Positions 46,101 to 57,649 of a stretch of 64,000 bases of DNA are shown here, one piece after another. The stretch comes from Macrostomum hystrix (taxonomy: Eukaryota; Platyhelminthes; Macrostomidae): positions 25,767,001-25,831,000 of the forward strand of contig CATNEN010000038.1 of NCBI GenBank assembly GCA_950097015.1. Direction: 5' to 3'. Positions within the stretch are counted from its first letter, which is position 1, and every line of letters begins with the position of its first letter. Both the position numbers and the translations under genes were made by a program. The notes below the pieces were generated by a model. The model was not told where the DNA came from. It made no database searches and worked only from the letters and a program-made list of their open reading frames with translations.

Positions 46101-49100
46101 TCCCATCGTCAATATCCAGGATCCCATCGTCAATATCCAGGATCCCATCCTCAATATCCAGGATCCCATCCTCAATATCCAGGATCCCATCCTCAATCTC
46201 CAGGATCCCATCCTCAATATCCAGGATCCCATCCTCAATCTCCAGGATTCCATCCTCAATATCCAGGATCCCATCCTCAATATCCAGGATCCCATCCTCA
46301 AAATTCAGGATCCCATCCTCAATATCCAGGATCCCATCCTCATTCTCCAGGATCCCATCCTCAATATCCAGGATCCCATCCTCAATATCCAGGATCCCAT
46401 CCTCAATATCCAGGATCCCATCCTCAATATCCAGGATCCCATCCTCAATATCCAGGATCCCATCCTCAATATCCAGGATCCCATCCTCAATATCCAGGAT
46501 CCCATCCTCAATATTCAGGATCCCATCGTCAATATCCAGGATCCCATCCTCAATCTTCAGGATCCCATCCTCAATATCCAGGATCCCATCCTCAATATCC
46601 AGGATCCCATCCTCAATATCCAGGATCCATCCTCAATATCCAGGATCCATCCTCAATATCCAGGATCCCATCCTCAATATCCAGGATCCCATCCTCAATA
46701 TCCAGGATTCCATCCTCAATATCCAGGATCCCATCCTCAATATTCAGGATCCCATCCTCAATATCCAGGATCCCATCCTCAATATCCAGGATCCCATCCT
46801 CAATATCCAGGATCCCATCCTCAATATCCAGGATCCCATCCTCAATATCCAGGATCCCATCCTCAATCTTCAGGATCCCATCCTCAATATCCAGGATTCC
46901 ATCCTCAATATCCAGGATCCCATCGTCAATATCCAGGATCCCATCCTCAATATCCAGGATCCCATCCTCAATCTTCAGGATACCATCCTCAATATCCAGG
47001 ATCCCATCCTCAATATCCAGGATCCCATCCTCAATATCCAGGATCCATCCTCAATATCCAGGATCCATCCTCAATATCCAGGATTCCATCCTCAATATCC
47101 AGGATCCCATCCTCAATATCCAGGATTCCATCCTCAATATCCAGGATCCCATCCTCAATATCCAGGATCCCATCCTCAATATCCAGGATCCCATCCTCAA
47201 TATCCAGGATCCCATCCTCAATATTCAGGATCCCATCCTCAATATTCAGGATCCCATCCTCAATATCCAGGATCCCATCCTCAATATCCAGGATCCCATC
47301 CTCAATATCCAGGATTCCATCCTCAATATCCAGGATCCCATCCTCAATATCCAGGATCCCATCCTCAATATCCAGGATTCCATCCTCAATATCCAGGATC
47401 CCATCCTCAATATTCAGGATTCCATCCTCAATATCCAGGATCCCATCCTCAATATCCAGGATCCCATCCTCAATATCCAGGATCCCATCCTCAATATCCA
47501 GGATCCCATCCTCAATATTCAGGATCCCATCCTCAATATCCAGGATCCCATCCTCATTCTCGAGGATCCCATCCTCAATATCCAGGATCCCATCCTCAAT
47601 ATCCAGGATCCCATCCTCAATATCCAGGATCCCATCCTCAATATCCAGGATCCCATCCTCAATATCCAGGATCCCATCCTCAATATCCAGGATCCCATCC
47701 TCAATATCCAGGATCCCATCCTCAATCTCCAGGATCCCATCCTCAATCTCCAGGGTCCCATACTCAATATTCAGGATCCCATCCTGAATATCCAGGGTTA
47801 AAGATCCTATCCTCAATCCCTATGGTTAAAGATCCCATCCTGAGTGAGTCTGAGTGAGTGAGTCCCAACTGAGTCTCCAGCTTTAAAGATACCATCCTCA
47901 ATAAGCTTTGAATATCCCTAACCCCAAATCCTTGCTCAGATCCTACTCCGTGAACTCCAAGCGTACGTGGCCTCGCCCGACTCAGAGTTGGCTAGCGCCG
48001 CTGTGCGAGCCATCGGCAGATGCGCTAGTCAACTGCCAGAGACCACAGACAACTGCCTAAACGGCCTAGTCAGCCTGCTAGCTAAAAAAGACGAATCTGT
48101 GGTTGCCGAGTCAATCGTAGTGATTAAGAAGCTGCTACAGGTGCAAACTAGTGATCACAGCGGTATGATTGTCGACCTGGCCCGCCTAGTAGACGGCATT
48201 GCGATTCCGCGGGCTAGGGCCTCTATTCTATGGCTAATTGGCGAGTACTGCGATCGGGTGCCAAAGATTGCGCCCGATGTGCTGCGCAAATTCGCCAAAA
48301 CTTTCCTGGAGGAGCAGGATCAGGTGCGAATTATTTTTCTGTTATCCCACATAATACACATCAAGATTACTTGATGGCAGTCGAAATTCTCCGACATCCT
48401 CGAATAATGTTACTGAAATTCTCTCAAATCCTCAAGTTTTGTTATTGAAATTCTCTCAAATCCTCAAGTTTTGTCTCTGAAATTCTCTCAAATCCTCAAG
48501 TTTTGTTACTGAAATTCTCTCAAATCCTCAAGTTTTGTTACTGAAATTCTCTCAAATCCTCAAGTTTTGTTACTGAAATTCTCTCAAATCCTCAAGTTTT
48601 GTTACTGAAATTCTCTCAAATCCTCAAGTTTTGTTACTGAAATTCTCTCAAATCCTCAAGTTTTGTTACTGAAATTCTCTCAAATCCTCAAGTTTTGTTA
48701 CTGAAATTCTCTCAAATCCTCAAGTTTTGTTACTGAAATTCTCTCAAATCCTCAAGTTTTGTTACTGAAATTCTCTCAAATCCTCAAGTTTTGTTACTGA
48801 AATTCTCTCAAATCCTCAAGTTTTGTTACTGAAATTCTCCCAAATCCTCAAGTTTTGTTACTGAAATTCTCTCAAATCCTCAAGTTTTGTTACTGAAATT
48901 CTCTCAAATCCTCAAGTTTTGTTACTGAAATTCTCTCAAATCCTTAAGTTTTGTTACTGAAATTCTCCCAAATCCTTAAGTTTTGTTACTGAAATTCCAC
49001 CAAATCCTCAAGTTTTGTTACTGAAATTCCACCAAATCCTCAAGTTTTGTTACTGAAATTCCACCAAATCCTCAAGTTTTGTTACTGAAATTCCACCAAA

Positions 49101-52100
49101 TCCTCAAGTTTTGTTACTGAAATTCCACCAAATCCTCAAGTTTTGTTACTGAAATTCCACCAAATCCTCAAGTTTTGTTTCTGAAATTCCACCAAATCCT
49201 CAAGTTTTGTTTCTGAAATTCCACCAAATCCTCAAGTTTTGTTACTGAAATTCTCTCAAATCCTTAAGTTTTGTTACTGAAATTCTCCCAAATCCTCAAG
49301 TTTTGTTTCTGAAATTCCACCAAATCCTCAAGTTTTGTTACTGAAATTCTCCCAAATCCTCAGAATATGTTTCTGAAGTTCTTTCAAACGTTATCCCTCT
49401 ATCTCGCATTAATTTTCTCCAAGGTGAAGCTGCAAATTGTTAACCTAGCCGCAAAGTTATGCGTCTGCAATCCTAAGCAGACCCGCCTGTTGGCCCAGTA
49501 CGTGCTCAACCTTGCTAAATACGATCAGAACTATGACATCCGCGATCGCAGCCGCTTCCTTCGGCCTCTGGTGTTTCCCGACCAGCAGCAAGCTGGCGAT
49601 CAGTCAGGCACAGCGGCCGCCCTGCTAGTTGGCAAGCGAGTTAAGAAGATCCTATTGGCTCCCAAACCGGCGCCCGAAGTCCAATCCCGCTTCGCCGAGC
49701 GCTCGCCATTCCAGTTGGGCAGCCTGTCTCATCTGTTAAACTTGCGCCTGCCCGGCTATCAGCCTCTGCCCGACTGGCCCGAGACGCAGCCCGATCCCAG
49801 CGTCAGGATTGTCGCCGCGCCGCCGCCTTCTTCGACACTGCCATCCAAGATTCGAACTGATGAAAAATCCTCCGATTCCGAGGATGAAGATGAGGAAGAT
49901 GACGAAGAGGAAGAGGAGGAGGAAGAGGAAGAGGAAGAAGACGAGGAAGAGGAAGAAGACGAGGAAGAGGAAGAAGAAGACTCTAGTGAAGAAGAAGCAG
50001 AAGTTAAACCGAAGCCGCAGAAGCCGAATTCGAAGCCATCAAATGTATCATCAGAAGAGGACGATGAAGAAGACGACGACTCTGATGAGGAGGTCGATGA
50101 CGACGACGAAGAAGAAGAATCATCTGACTCGTCGGCGACTCCGCCCAAGAAGCAGCAGAATGTGAAACCGGCCGCGTCGTCATCAGTCTCCACAGCAGCT
50201 GCTAGCGGTAAAAAAGAGAAGCCCCAGGAAAAGCCGAAACCGAAGCATCAGCAGCAGCAGCCGGCTGAAGCTAGTCTTCTTGACTTCGGCCCGTCAGCCG
50301 CTACGCCCCAGGCGACAGCGCCGATAAGCCGATCGTCCGATCCGTTTGGTCTCTTGCCTGACGACCTTCTTCTGCTGCCAACACCAAGTCGGCTGTACAG
50401 TCTAGTTAATAAATACAGCGCAGCGGGACTACAGGTCAGTTGCGTCACTTCTGGGCCTGATGATTTTCGTTAGGATCCTTTCAGATCCTCAGATTATCCT
50501 GTCTTCCTATCTACCATTTACTCAGATTATCTTGTCCTCCTATCTCCCAGATCCTCAGATTATCTTGTCTTCTTATCTCCCAGATCGTCAGATTATCCTG
50601 TCTTCTTATCTCCCAGATCCTCAGATTATCCTGTCTTTTTTATCTCCCAGATCCTCAGATTATCCTGTCTTCTTATCTCCCAGATCCCCAGATTATCTTG
50701 TCTTCTTCTCAGATCCTCAGATTATCCTGTCTTTTTATCTCCCAGATCCTCAGATTATCTTGTCTTCTTCCCAGATCCTCAGATTATCTTGTCTTCTTCC
50801 CAGATCCTCAGATTATCCTGTCTTCTTCCCAGATCCTCAGATTATCTTGTCTTCTTCCCAGATCCTCAGATTATCCTGTCTTCTTCCCAGATCCTCAGAT
50901 TATCCTGTCTTCTTCCCAGATCCTAATATTATTGGTTTTACTTCTTAGATCCTCAGATTATCCTGTCTTCCTCTCCCAGATCCTCAGATTATCTTGTCTT
51001 CCTGTCCTAGATCCTCAGATTATCTTGTCTTCTTATCTCCCAGATCGTCAGGTTGGCTTGGATTATTTGGTAAATTTAATCAGTAAGAATCCCAATGTTT
51101 CGCCTTCCCATGCGCCAAATCCAGGTTGACTACTCATTTCCGCGCACCTGTTTGGCTAGCGGCCGAATCGCTCTGAGCCTAGTCTTCACAAATCACAGCA
51201 GCGCTCCAATGCGTCAGGTGACTCTGCAACACTCCGGCGGTCCCTCGCTGCAGGCACCGGACCCTATCGACTCGCTGGAGCCCGGCGCCAGCGTCACTCG
51301 TCAAGCCGAAGTGGCCTGGGGCGATTCCACCACAGCTCTGCAGCTGGCTCTGCGCTGGGACAATGGCGCTCAAGAATTTCGAGCCAGCGTCCAGCCGCCT
51401 GTGGGCGAATTGCTCGCCCCGGTTACAATGTCCGCACAACAGTTCACTTCTGAATCAAGCAAACTCACCGGACTTAACGAGGAGAAGGGTGAGGGATTGA
51501 TTTGCGCTGGGGACTGGGATTGCTATGGTTTGGAACTGGGATTGATAAAAGGATTGGTACTGGGATCGACAAGGTTTGGTACTGGGATCGACAAGGTTTG
51601 GTACTGGAGATTGATGAGGTTCAGTACTGAGATTGATAAGGTTTGGAACTGGAGATTGATAAGGTTTGGTACTGGAGTTTGATAACGTTTGGTACTGGAG
51701 ATTGATAACGTTTGGTACTGGAGATTGATGAGGTTCAGTACTGGAGATTGATAAGGTTTGGTACTGGAGATTGATAAGGTTCAGTACTGGAGATTGATAA
51801 GGTTCAGTACTGGAGATTGATAAGGTTCAGTACTGGAGATTGATAAGGTTTGGTACTCGAGATTGATAAGGTTCAGTACTGGAGATTGATAAGGTTCAGT
51901 ACTGGAGATTGATAAGGTTCAGTACTGGAGATTGATAAGGTTCAGTACTGGAGATTGATAAGGTTCAGTACTGGAGATTGATAGTGTTCCGTACTGAGTT
52001 TGATAAGGTTTAGTACTGGAGATTGATAAGGTTATGGTACTGAGATTGATAAGGTTATGGTACTGAGATTGATAAGGTTATGGTACTGAGATTGATAAGG

Positions 52101-53057
52101 TTATGGTACTGAGATTGATAAGGTTATGGTACTGAGATTGATAAGGTTTGGTACTGAGATTGATATGGTTTGGTACTGAGATTGATATGGTTTGGTACTG
52201 GGATTGATAAGGTTTGGTACTAGAGATTGATAAGGTTTGGTAATGGAGTTTGATAAGGTTTAGTACTGGAGATTGATAAGGTTATGGTACTGAGATTGAT
52301 AAGGTTATGGTACTGAGATTGATAAGGTTATGGTACTGAGATTGATAAGGTTTGGTACTGAGATTGATAAGGTTATGGTACTGAGATTGATAAGGTTATG
52401 GTACTGAGATTGATAAGGTTTGGTACTGAGATTGATAAGGTTTGGTACTGGGATTGATATGGTTTGGTACTGGGATTGATAAGGTTTGGTACTGAGATTG
52501 ATATGGTTTGGTACTGAGATTGATAAGGTTTGGTAATGGAGTTTGATAAGGTTTAGTACTGGAGATTGATAAGGTTATGGTACTGAGATTGATAAGGTTA
52601 TGGTACTGAGATTGATAAGGTTATGGTACTGAGATTGATAAGGTTTGGTACTGAGATTGATATGGTTTGGTACTGGGATTGATAAGGTTTGGTACTGAGA
52701 TTGATATGGTTTGGTACTGGGATTGATAAGGTTTGGTACTGGGATTGATAAGGTTTGGTACTTAGTGAAGTGGACCCATTCCCAGGCCGCCTGCCCGAGC
52801 CCACTGTCCGGCTAAGCGACGCTGACCTGGCCGAGGCCGTTCGCTCCAGCGCCAACCTGGTAGCCGTGACCGGAGCTCCGCCTGGCCAGCTGTGGTTCGC
52901 CGGTAGGTCGAGCGCCACAAAGCCAACCTCAGTGTACGTTGTCGTTGATCGGGGCAACGCTAATCTATTGCGTGTGCACTGCGAACAGATGACACTAGGC
53001 AGTGTGCTGCATAGAGATCTGTGCAGCGGTATTGTGGCCGCCGCTACTAAAAAATAA
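43106..53057 (+). CDS. AP3B1: AP-3 adaptor complex beta subunit, six coding exons
   Basis: Exons are 43106-43911, 44518-44929, 47940-48323, 49424-50434, 51125-51488 and 52786-53057. Phases (2,0,0,0,1) fit exactly, giving 1082 aa against ~1094 in human AP3B1. It is the large subunit of the AP-3 coat, which sorts cargo from endosomes to lysosomes and related organelles. Evidence: [60 protein letters not shown] and [20 protein letters not shown] in the N-terminal adaptin solenoid (~60-650); [13 protein letters not shown]; a very acidic Glu/Asp/Ser hinge (~680-770); then [10 protein letters not shown] and [14 protein letters not shown] in the C-terminal domain and LGSVLHRDL at the end. The start chosen (MNNNGF) mimics the vertebrate MSSNSF; the frame is open a little further upstream. 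Exon 6 is set at CCCAG/GC because only that acceptor keeps frame with exon 5. Confidence 0.96.
43957..44415. repeat. Degenerate ~22-bp pyrimidine repeat, AP-3 beta intron 1
   Basis: About 20 imperfect units of CTCACCTGTCTGTTTCTC plus AAT occur, with CTGTCTC variants. It fills most of the 606-bp intron and forms a long pyrimidine tract before the exon 2 acceptor. Confidence 0.85.
45000..47900. repeat. 21-bp minisatellite, AP-3 beta intron 2
   Basis: About 129 copies of GATCCCATCCTCAATATCCA plus G. Rare 20-base units (GGATCCATCC) shift the frame, so long frames DPILNIQ and SHPQYPG alternate. A block recurs with offset 985 bp: CTCAAAATTCAGG at ~45312 and ~46297 (45 full and 2 short units). At both edges the unit is longer and carries an extra GGTTAAA. 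Confidence 0.95.
48390..49375. repeat. 32-bp minisatellite, AP-3 beta intron 3
   Basis: About 30 copies of AATCCTCAAGTTTTGTTACT plus GAAATTCTCTCA. After ~48980 many units switch to GAAATTCCACCA, and the two types alternate near the right end. It spans nearly the full 1.1-kb intron, decaying toward the acceptor AATTTTCTCCAAG. Confidence 0.95.
50480..51055. repeat. ~27-33-bp minisatellite, AP-3 beta intron 4
   Basis: About 20 copies of CAGATCCTCAGATTATC plus (C/T)TGTCTTCTT with either TATCTCC or CC endings occur, so unit length alternates. It occupies most of the 690-bp intron. Confidence 0.92.
51500..52770. repeat. 22/23-bp minisatellite, AP-3 beta intron 5
   Basis: About 55 copies of GATTGATAAGGTTTGGTACT plus (G)GA, with GTTATGG and GTTCAG variants in blocks. 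The array starts almost at the donor and ends ~15 bases before the acceptor CCCAG at 52785, so the intron is essentially all repeat. Confidence 0.95.
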
Positions 53058-53995
53058 CCCACTGTTTTGTTTTTTTATCCTACCTTAAGTAGCATTGTGG
53101 GTGTTTTCTATTAATTATTTTGCGTCGTCTAAAACAAGCTTGGACAGCCAAACAATTCCTACTGTTAACCACAAATCATTTTTGTTATATTCGGGTTTAA
53201 AAATTATGTTTTGTGTAATTTTATTTTCTCCCTACTGTAAGTAGACTAATTCGCATTCTTTATAGATATTTTTATTGAGTATAGATAACGTTGATTGTGT
53301 ACAAATCATATTTTGTTTGTTTTCGTTCATTTTTTGTGTTATTTTTAATGGACCATGATTTTTAACTGACTAGAATTGAATAGTACAAAATCAGTTTATG
53401 TTTCATATTATTTTATTAATATTTCCTTCACATTCTTTGTTGTCAGTTTCTTTATATTGGTGCTGTTCTTTGTGTTACAATTGCGTTGCTCCATAGTTTG
53501 GTGTTTTAGTTAGTTAATAGATCTTCTAAATTATTACATTACTTAAGTCGTATATATTGCAATTTTAGTCTTGATTTATTCTGGGTGTCGGTGATTTGTT
53601 GTTTAATTTTCCTGTTATATAACGATCGATATATATTTGTGAAGTGATTTATTGTAAATTGATTCAGTTAAAAGTCAATTTGTCTTCTTTGTACATCAAA
53701 GTTTAATCATCTATTGGTGTTGTTTTATTGCATAATAAGCACATGTACTATGATATCTTATCGTATAAGTAGTTTTCGGAATTGTTGTCAATTTTACTAA
53801 TATGTTTAATCAATGTTTTTACTAGTAAATTCCTGTGTGCCTTTTATTTCTTTGAAATCTAATCGTTGATAAAAGTAATTAGATTAATTCGGAATTAGCT
53901 CCCTTAAATTTAGATGCATTATCTAAATCACTTAGTCCGTCAGATTTTACCAGATTTTTTACCGGTAAAGTCGTTATGCAACAGGTGATCCAGTT
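53058..53995. other. AP-3 beta 3' region, unique AT-rich
   Basis: No gene is seen. I do not find a canonical AATAAA within the first few hundred bases after the stop. Confidence 0.4.
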
Positions 53996-54004
53996 GCCTA
54001 ACAA

Positions 54005-54490
54005 GGATTTAGAACCCGTGTCTAACAGGTGACCCAGTTATCTAACATAAAGAACTCTTGTCTAACAGGTGACCCAGTTATCTAACATAAAGAACCCGTG
54101 TCTAACAGGTGACCCAGTTATCTAACATAAAGAACCCGTGTCTAACAGGTGACCCAGTTATCTAACATAAAGAACCCGTGTCTAACAGGTGACCCAGTTA
54201 TCTAACATAAAGAACCCGTGTCTAACAGGTGACCCAGTTATCTAACATAAAGAACCCTTGTCTAACAGGTGACCCAGTTATCTAACATAAAGAACCCTTG
54301 TCTAACAGGTGACCCAGTTATCTAACATAAAGAACCCTTGTCTAACAGGTGACCCAGTTATCTAACATAAAGAACTCTTGTCTAACAGGTGACCCAGTTA
54401 TCTAACATAAAGAACCCTTGTCTAACAGTTGACTCAGTTATCTAACAAAAAAAATCCGTGTCTAACAGGTGACCCAGTTATCTAACATAT
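54005..54490. repeat. 40-bp minisatellite, intergenic
   Basis: About 12 copies of TCTAACAGGTGACCCAGTTA plus TCTAACATAAAGAACCC(G/T)TG. It lies between the convergent AP-3 beta and TPR genes. Confidence 0.93.
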
Positions 54491-54494
54491 ATTG

Positions 54495-55280
54495 CCATAA
54501 GCCAAGTACAGCCACTTAGTTACCAAAACGATCCATGTTTTTAAATAAGTCTTTGTTTCTGTATCTATCGTGTGTTTTAGTCTGTTAATCCGTGCGTCTT
54601 TGGTTGAAAATTCGGTTTTGGTCACTGTTTAATTTCAGTTACTTTTTTAATAATCAGCATATTACAGTACCGTATTATCTAATAGTTGTGTCTCCATTAC
54701 AAATTCTTATTTTGTATGCCGTTTTTCTTGAGTAGTATGTGACGAAAAAAACTGATTTTCTCATTTTCGTTTTAACATAACATTCAATCAAATTTAAACT
54801 TCTCTGTTGATCAGTTCTTATTTGTGATAATCATGTTACCAGCGATCAAATGATTCCGTTAAACATTTTTCTTTATTTATCAAATGATTGTTGCGCCCTC
54901 TACTTTAATGCTATTAAATTATCTGATTTGGCATGCGCAGCAATATAAATCATAGTTATACTCGTATTTATGAAGCATATTTTATGATCTGTTGTAATTC
55001 AATTTCAAAGTCAGATTCACAATAAAATTATGATATAATGCAATAATTATCAACAATTTGTGTCTAATTGATGCAGAAAAGAACTTGTCTTCTTCCGTAG
55101 CGCAAATGAAATTACATATTTAAAGCTTCAATATGACACTATGCTATAAACGATTAATAAAATATAGATTGACCTTATGCGATTACACAACTATTGGAAA
55201 CAATTGACAATTTTAATGTGCATCTCATTTGTTTCATTCGCTCAGCTTCCCTCTCTCCCTTCATCATCCTACCCCCTTCA
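54495..55280. other. Intergenic, no recognisable feature
   Basis: AT-rich sequence without a supported gene or array. Confidence 0.4.
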
Positions 55281-55294
55281 TCAGCTTTCCTCTG

Positions 55295-55520
55295 ATGGGG
55301 TAGAGGGGAGAAGTAGGGGTAGAGGGGAGAAGTAGGCAGTAGAGGGGAGAAGTAGGCAGTAGAGGGGAGAAGTAGGCAGTAGAGGGGAGAAGTAGGGAGT
55401 AGAGGGGAGAAGTAGGGAGTAGAGGGGAGAAGTAGGGAGTAGAGGGGAGAAGTAGGGAGTAGAGGGGTGAAGTAGGGAGTAGAGGGGTGAAGTAGGGAGT
55501 AGAGGGGGAGAAGTATAGGG
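55295..55520. repeat. 20-bp purine-rich minisatellite
   Basis: About 11 copies of AGTAGAGGGGAGAAGTAGGG with GGCAGT and GGGTGA variants, all purine plus T on the plus strand. It lies ~270 bp downstream of the stop codon of the minus-strand TPR gene. Confidence 0.92.
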
Positions 55521-55792
55521 TAAAGGGCGGGGTTAAAGGTTTTGGGGGAGAAGTATATGTATAGGATAGGAAGTGTTAGGGCTGTCAGATGGCTGACGAA
55601 TTAATCTGATTAAGAACTCATATTTCAATCTTTCATTTAAGGCTGTAAATCATTTTTATTAACTGCTTGCATTAAGCTAGCTCGGCTCTAAAAAGCCAGC
55701 ATTTTTTGCTGAGAAAAAATCTCAGTTACATCATTGTTTAATCAGCACGCTTGATTAAACATGACAGACTAAATTCAGCATCAGTTTTAGCA

Positions 55793-56876
55793 TCAGTTCC
55801 GCTTGAGATGCTCTAGCAAGTCAATTGGCTTTCTAAGCAGGTCCCTCTTGTGAGCGGCTAGCAGGAACTGGTAGGCCCAGCCAATACCGACGCAGCAGGC
55901 AAGAGCTAGGCCATAGACTATGGTGTACAACAGCCAGGATGGCAAAAGCGAGTGAAAAAGGCCGTCTAGTGCTGATAAATCGAGCAATGCCAAACCGACG
56001 GCGAGGGCCGCCGCGACTAGGATGCATCGGCGAACTAGGCGACCAAAAGCGCCGGATTGTTGACGAATTTCGTCGACGCAGCGACGGGCGCGATCTAACA
56101 GAAGCTCATCGCCCGGATCGTATCTGGCCGCCTCGCGGAATGCCGTCAGGGCATCGGCCGGTTGGCCGCCAGCTAATAGGGCCTCGCCGCGCAGTGCGTG
56201 ACCGCGAGACCAGCGCGGCCTGAGAAGGCAGACGCGATCGGCATCTTCAAGGCTGTGGTACAACTGGTCGAGATGGCGGAGACACTCGGAACGGCCTGAT
56301 GTGATTGGTGGAAAATGTTTAATGTTTTAATCTTTAATGTTAGGATAGGCGACTACAGACTGAAGGGACGGGCTACTACAGACTGAAGGGACGGGCTACT
56401 ACAGAATGAAGGGACGGGCTACTACAGACTGAAGGGACGGGCTACTACAGACTGAAGAGACGGGCTACTACAGACTGAAGGGACGGGCTACTACAGACTG
56501 AAGGGACGGGCTACTACAGACTGAAGGGACGGGCTACTACAGAATGAAGACACGGGCTGCTAAAACATGTACAGAAACGTGTCTCCAGACTCCATAGCTA
56601 TCACTAGCTACTTGTATAAATGTAATAATAAAAGAAAATATGTAGACTTGAAAAAGAAAATTTTTTTATTTTAGACCACAACTAACCAGCATATGCATCA
56701 GGCAGGGATGCAGACTGCTGCACATCTGGTCTGTCAATCACTAATGAGTAAGCCAACATGCCTTCAACATAGAGTTTGTCTCTGAGGTGAGCATCGGCTT
56801 CAGCCAATGGTGTAGATTTGCCTCCAGCTCCTGTAGCTGTTGCTGCTCCCTGACCCTGTTGATTGCCCTGTCTCTT
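55793..56876 (-). CDS. 3' part of a TPR and multi-membrane-segment protein gene
   Basis: Two exons: 56876-56687 and 56295-55793, joined GCTG/GTTAGT...ATCAG/GC in phase 1. The joined text YAGRSECLRHLDQLYHSLED, then ADRVCLLRPRWSRGHALRGE and ALTAFREAARYDPGDE follows the TPR pattern (two 34-residue helices pairs, with RP-W and ending Y-DP). After the TPRs come two or three hydrophobic segments (CILVAAALAVGLALLDLSAL; LLYTIVYGLALACCVGIGWA) and a short basic tail. The upstream exon opens with a Gln/Gly-rich linker (QGNQQGQGAA). The acceptor CCTCTTTTAG at 56877 implies further 5' exons in 56.9-59.3 kb, which I cannot place. Reading through the donor would stop at TAG (56682-56684), so the splice matters. 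Family not identified; possibly an organelle-anchored co-chaperone-like protein. Confidence 0.65.
56340..56560. repeat. 23-bp minisatellite in the TPR-gene intron
   Basis: About nine copies of GGGCTACTACAGACTGAAGG plus GAC in a 391-bp intron. Confidence 0.92.
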
Positions 56877-57471
56877 CTAAAAGAGGTGGTAATAAAAATT
56901 CAAATGAATGGAGTAATATCATCAACAAATATTTTTTCAGTTTTAAGAATACTTGAAATTTAGCTAGCTTTTTGTATTTTTATTTAATAGACTAGCTATA
57001 ATAAAGTGAAAATATAAAGGGTCTTGAAACATTACCTAGAAGTTATCTTGATAATTGCAAACATCACTCTACCTAAATTTTTATGTAAATGAAAAAATAT
57101 TTAAAGGGTAATGCAACTTTGTTTCAAGGCTATCAATAGTAGGCCTAGCTAATGTTGCATACTACAATAGATTTATACTTAATATAGTAGCTAGCTGTTT
57201 CAAGTCCTATATGTTAAATTTATATTACTGCTTAATGAAGAACTAGAGTTAAGAAAAAATTAAAGATAATGTCAGCAAAATTTTGCGTGATAGCTATTAG
57301 CTTGAATTTACTTAGCCAGGTAGTCAGAAAAATTCAAGTAAACAAACCATGGAAAAAAATTAAGCCTAGCTAGATAAGAGCCCTTAAAATCGATAAATCA
57401 TTCAATTTTATAATGGGAACTCTAGAGCAATAAATATTTTATTGCTACTAATATTATTATTATAACCAATA

Positions 57472-57635
57472 ATATAATATAATAATTGCAGGAGGCTGCG
57501 GGGAAAGGCACATCATTTAGTGACACTAGACCTGCAGCCAGCAAGGAGGCAATTCTGCCTATTTCGCTGACTCCTGAGCACACACGCACACAGATACTGT
57601 ATGCAGGCATGCAGGCATGTATGCAGGCACAATCA
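57472..57635 (-). repeat. SINE family 1 copy, 5'-truncated
   Basis: An AT-rich tail is at the left, then AATTGCAGGAGGCTGCGGGG, CGCTGACTCCTGAGCACACA and a locally duplicated GCAGGCATGCAGGCATGTAT. The tRNA-like head is missing. Confidence 0.7.
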
Positions 57636-57649
57636 AACATATTCAATTT

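Noticed and set aside
45084-47801. 905-codon frame of DPILNIQ / SHPQYPG repeats and minus-strand partners
   Set aside because: It is inside AP-3 beta intron 2. Frame changes follow 20-base units, and reading on from exon 2 stops at 44959.
49759-50193. Serine-rich minus-strand frame
   Set aside because: It is the antisense of the acidic AP-3 beta hinge (GAA/GAG codons read as TTC/CTC-type serine-rich text), with no independent support.
52764-52785. Acceptor TTAG/TGAAG as the start of AP-3 beta exon 6
   Set aside because: It requires a phase-2 donor upstream, but exon 5 ends in phase 1 at G/GTGAGG; only CCCAG/GC at 52785 restores the conserved frame.
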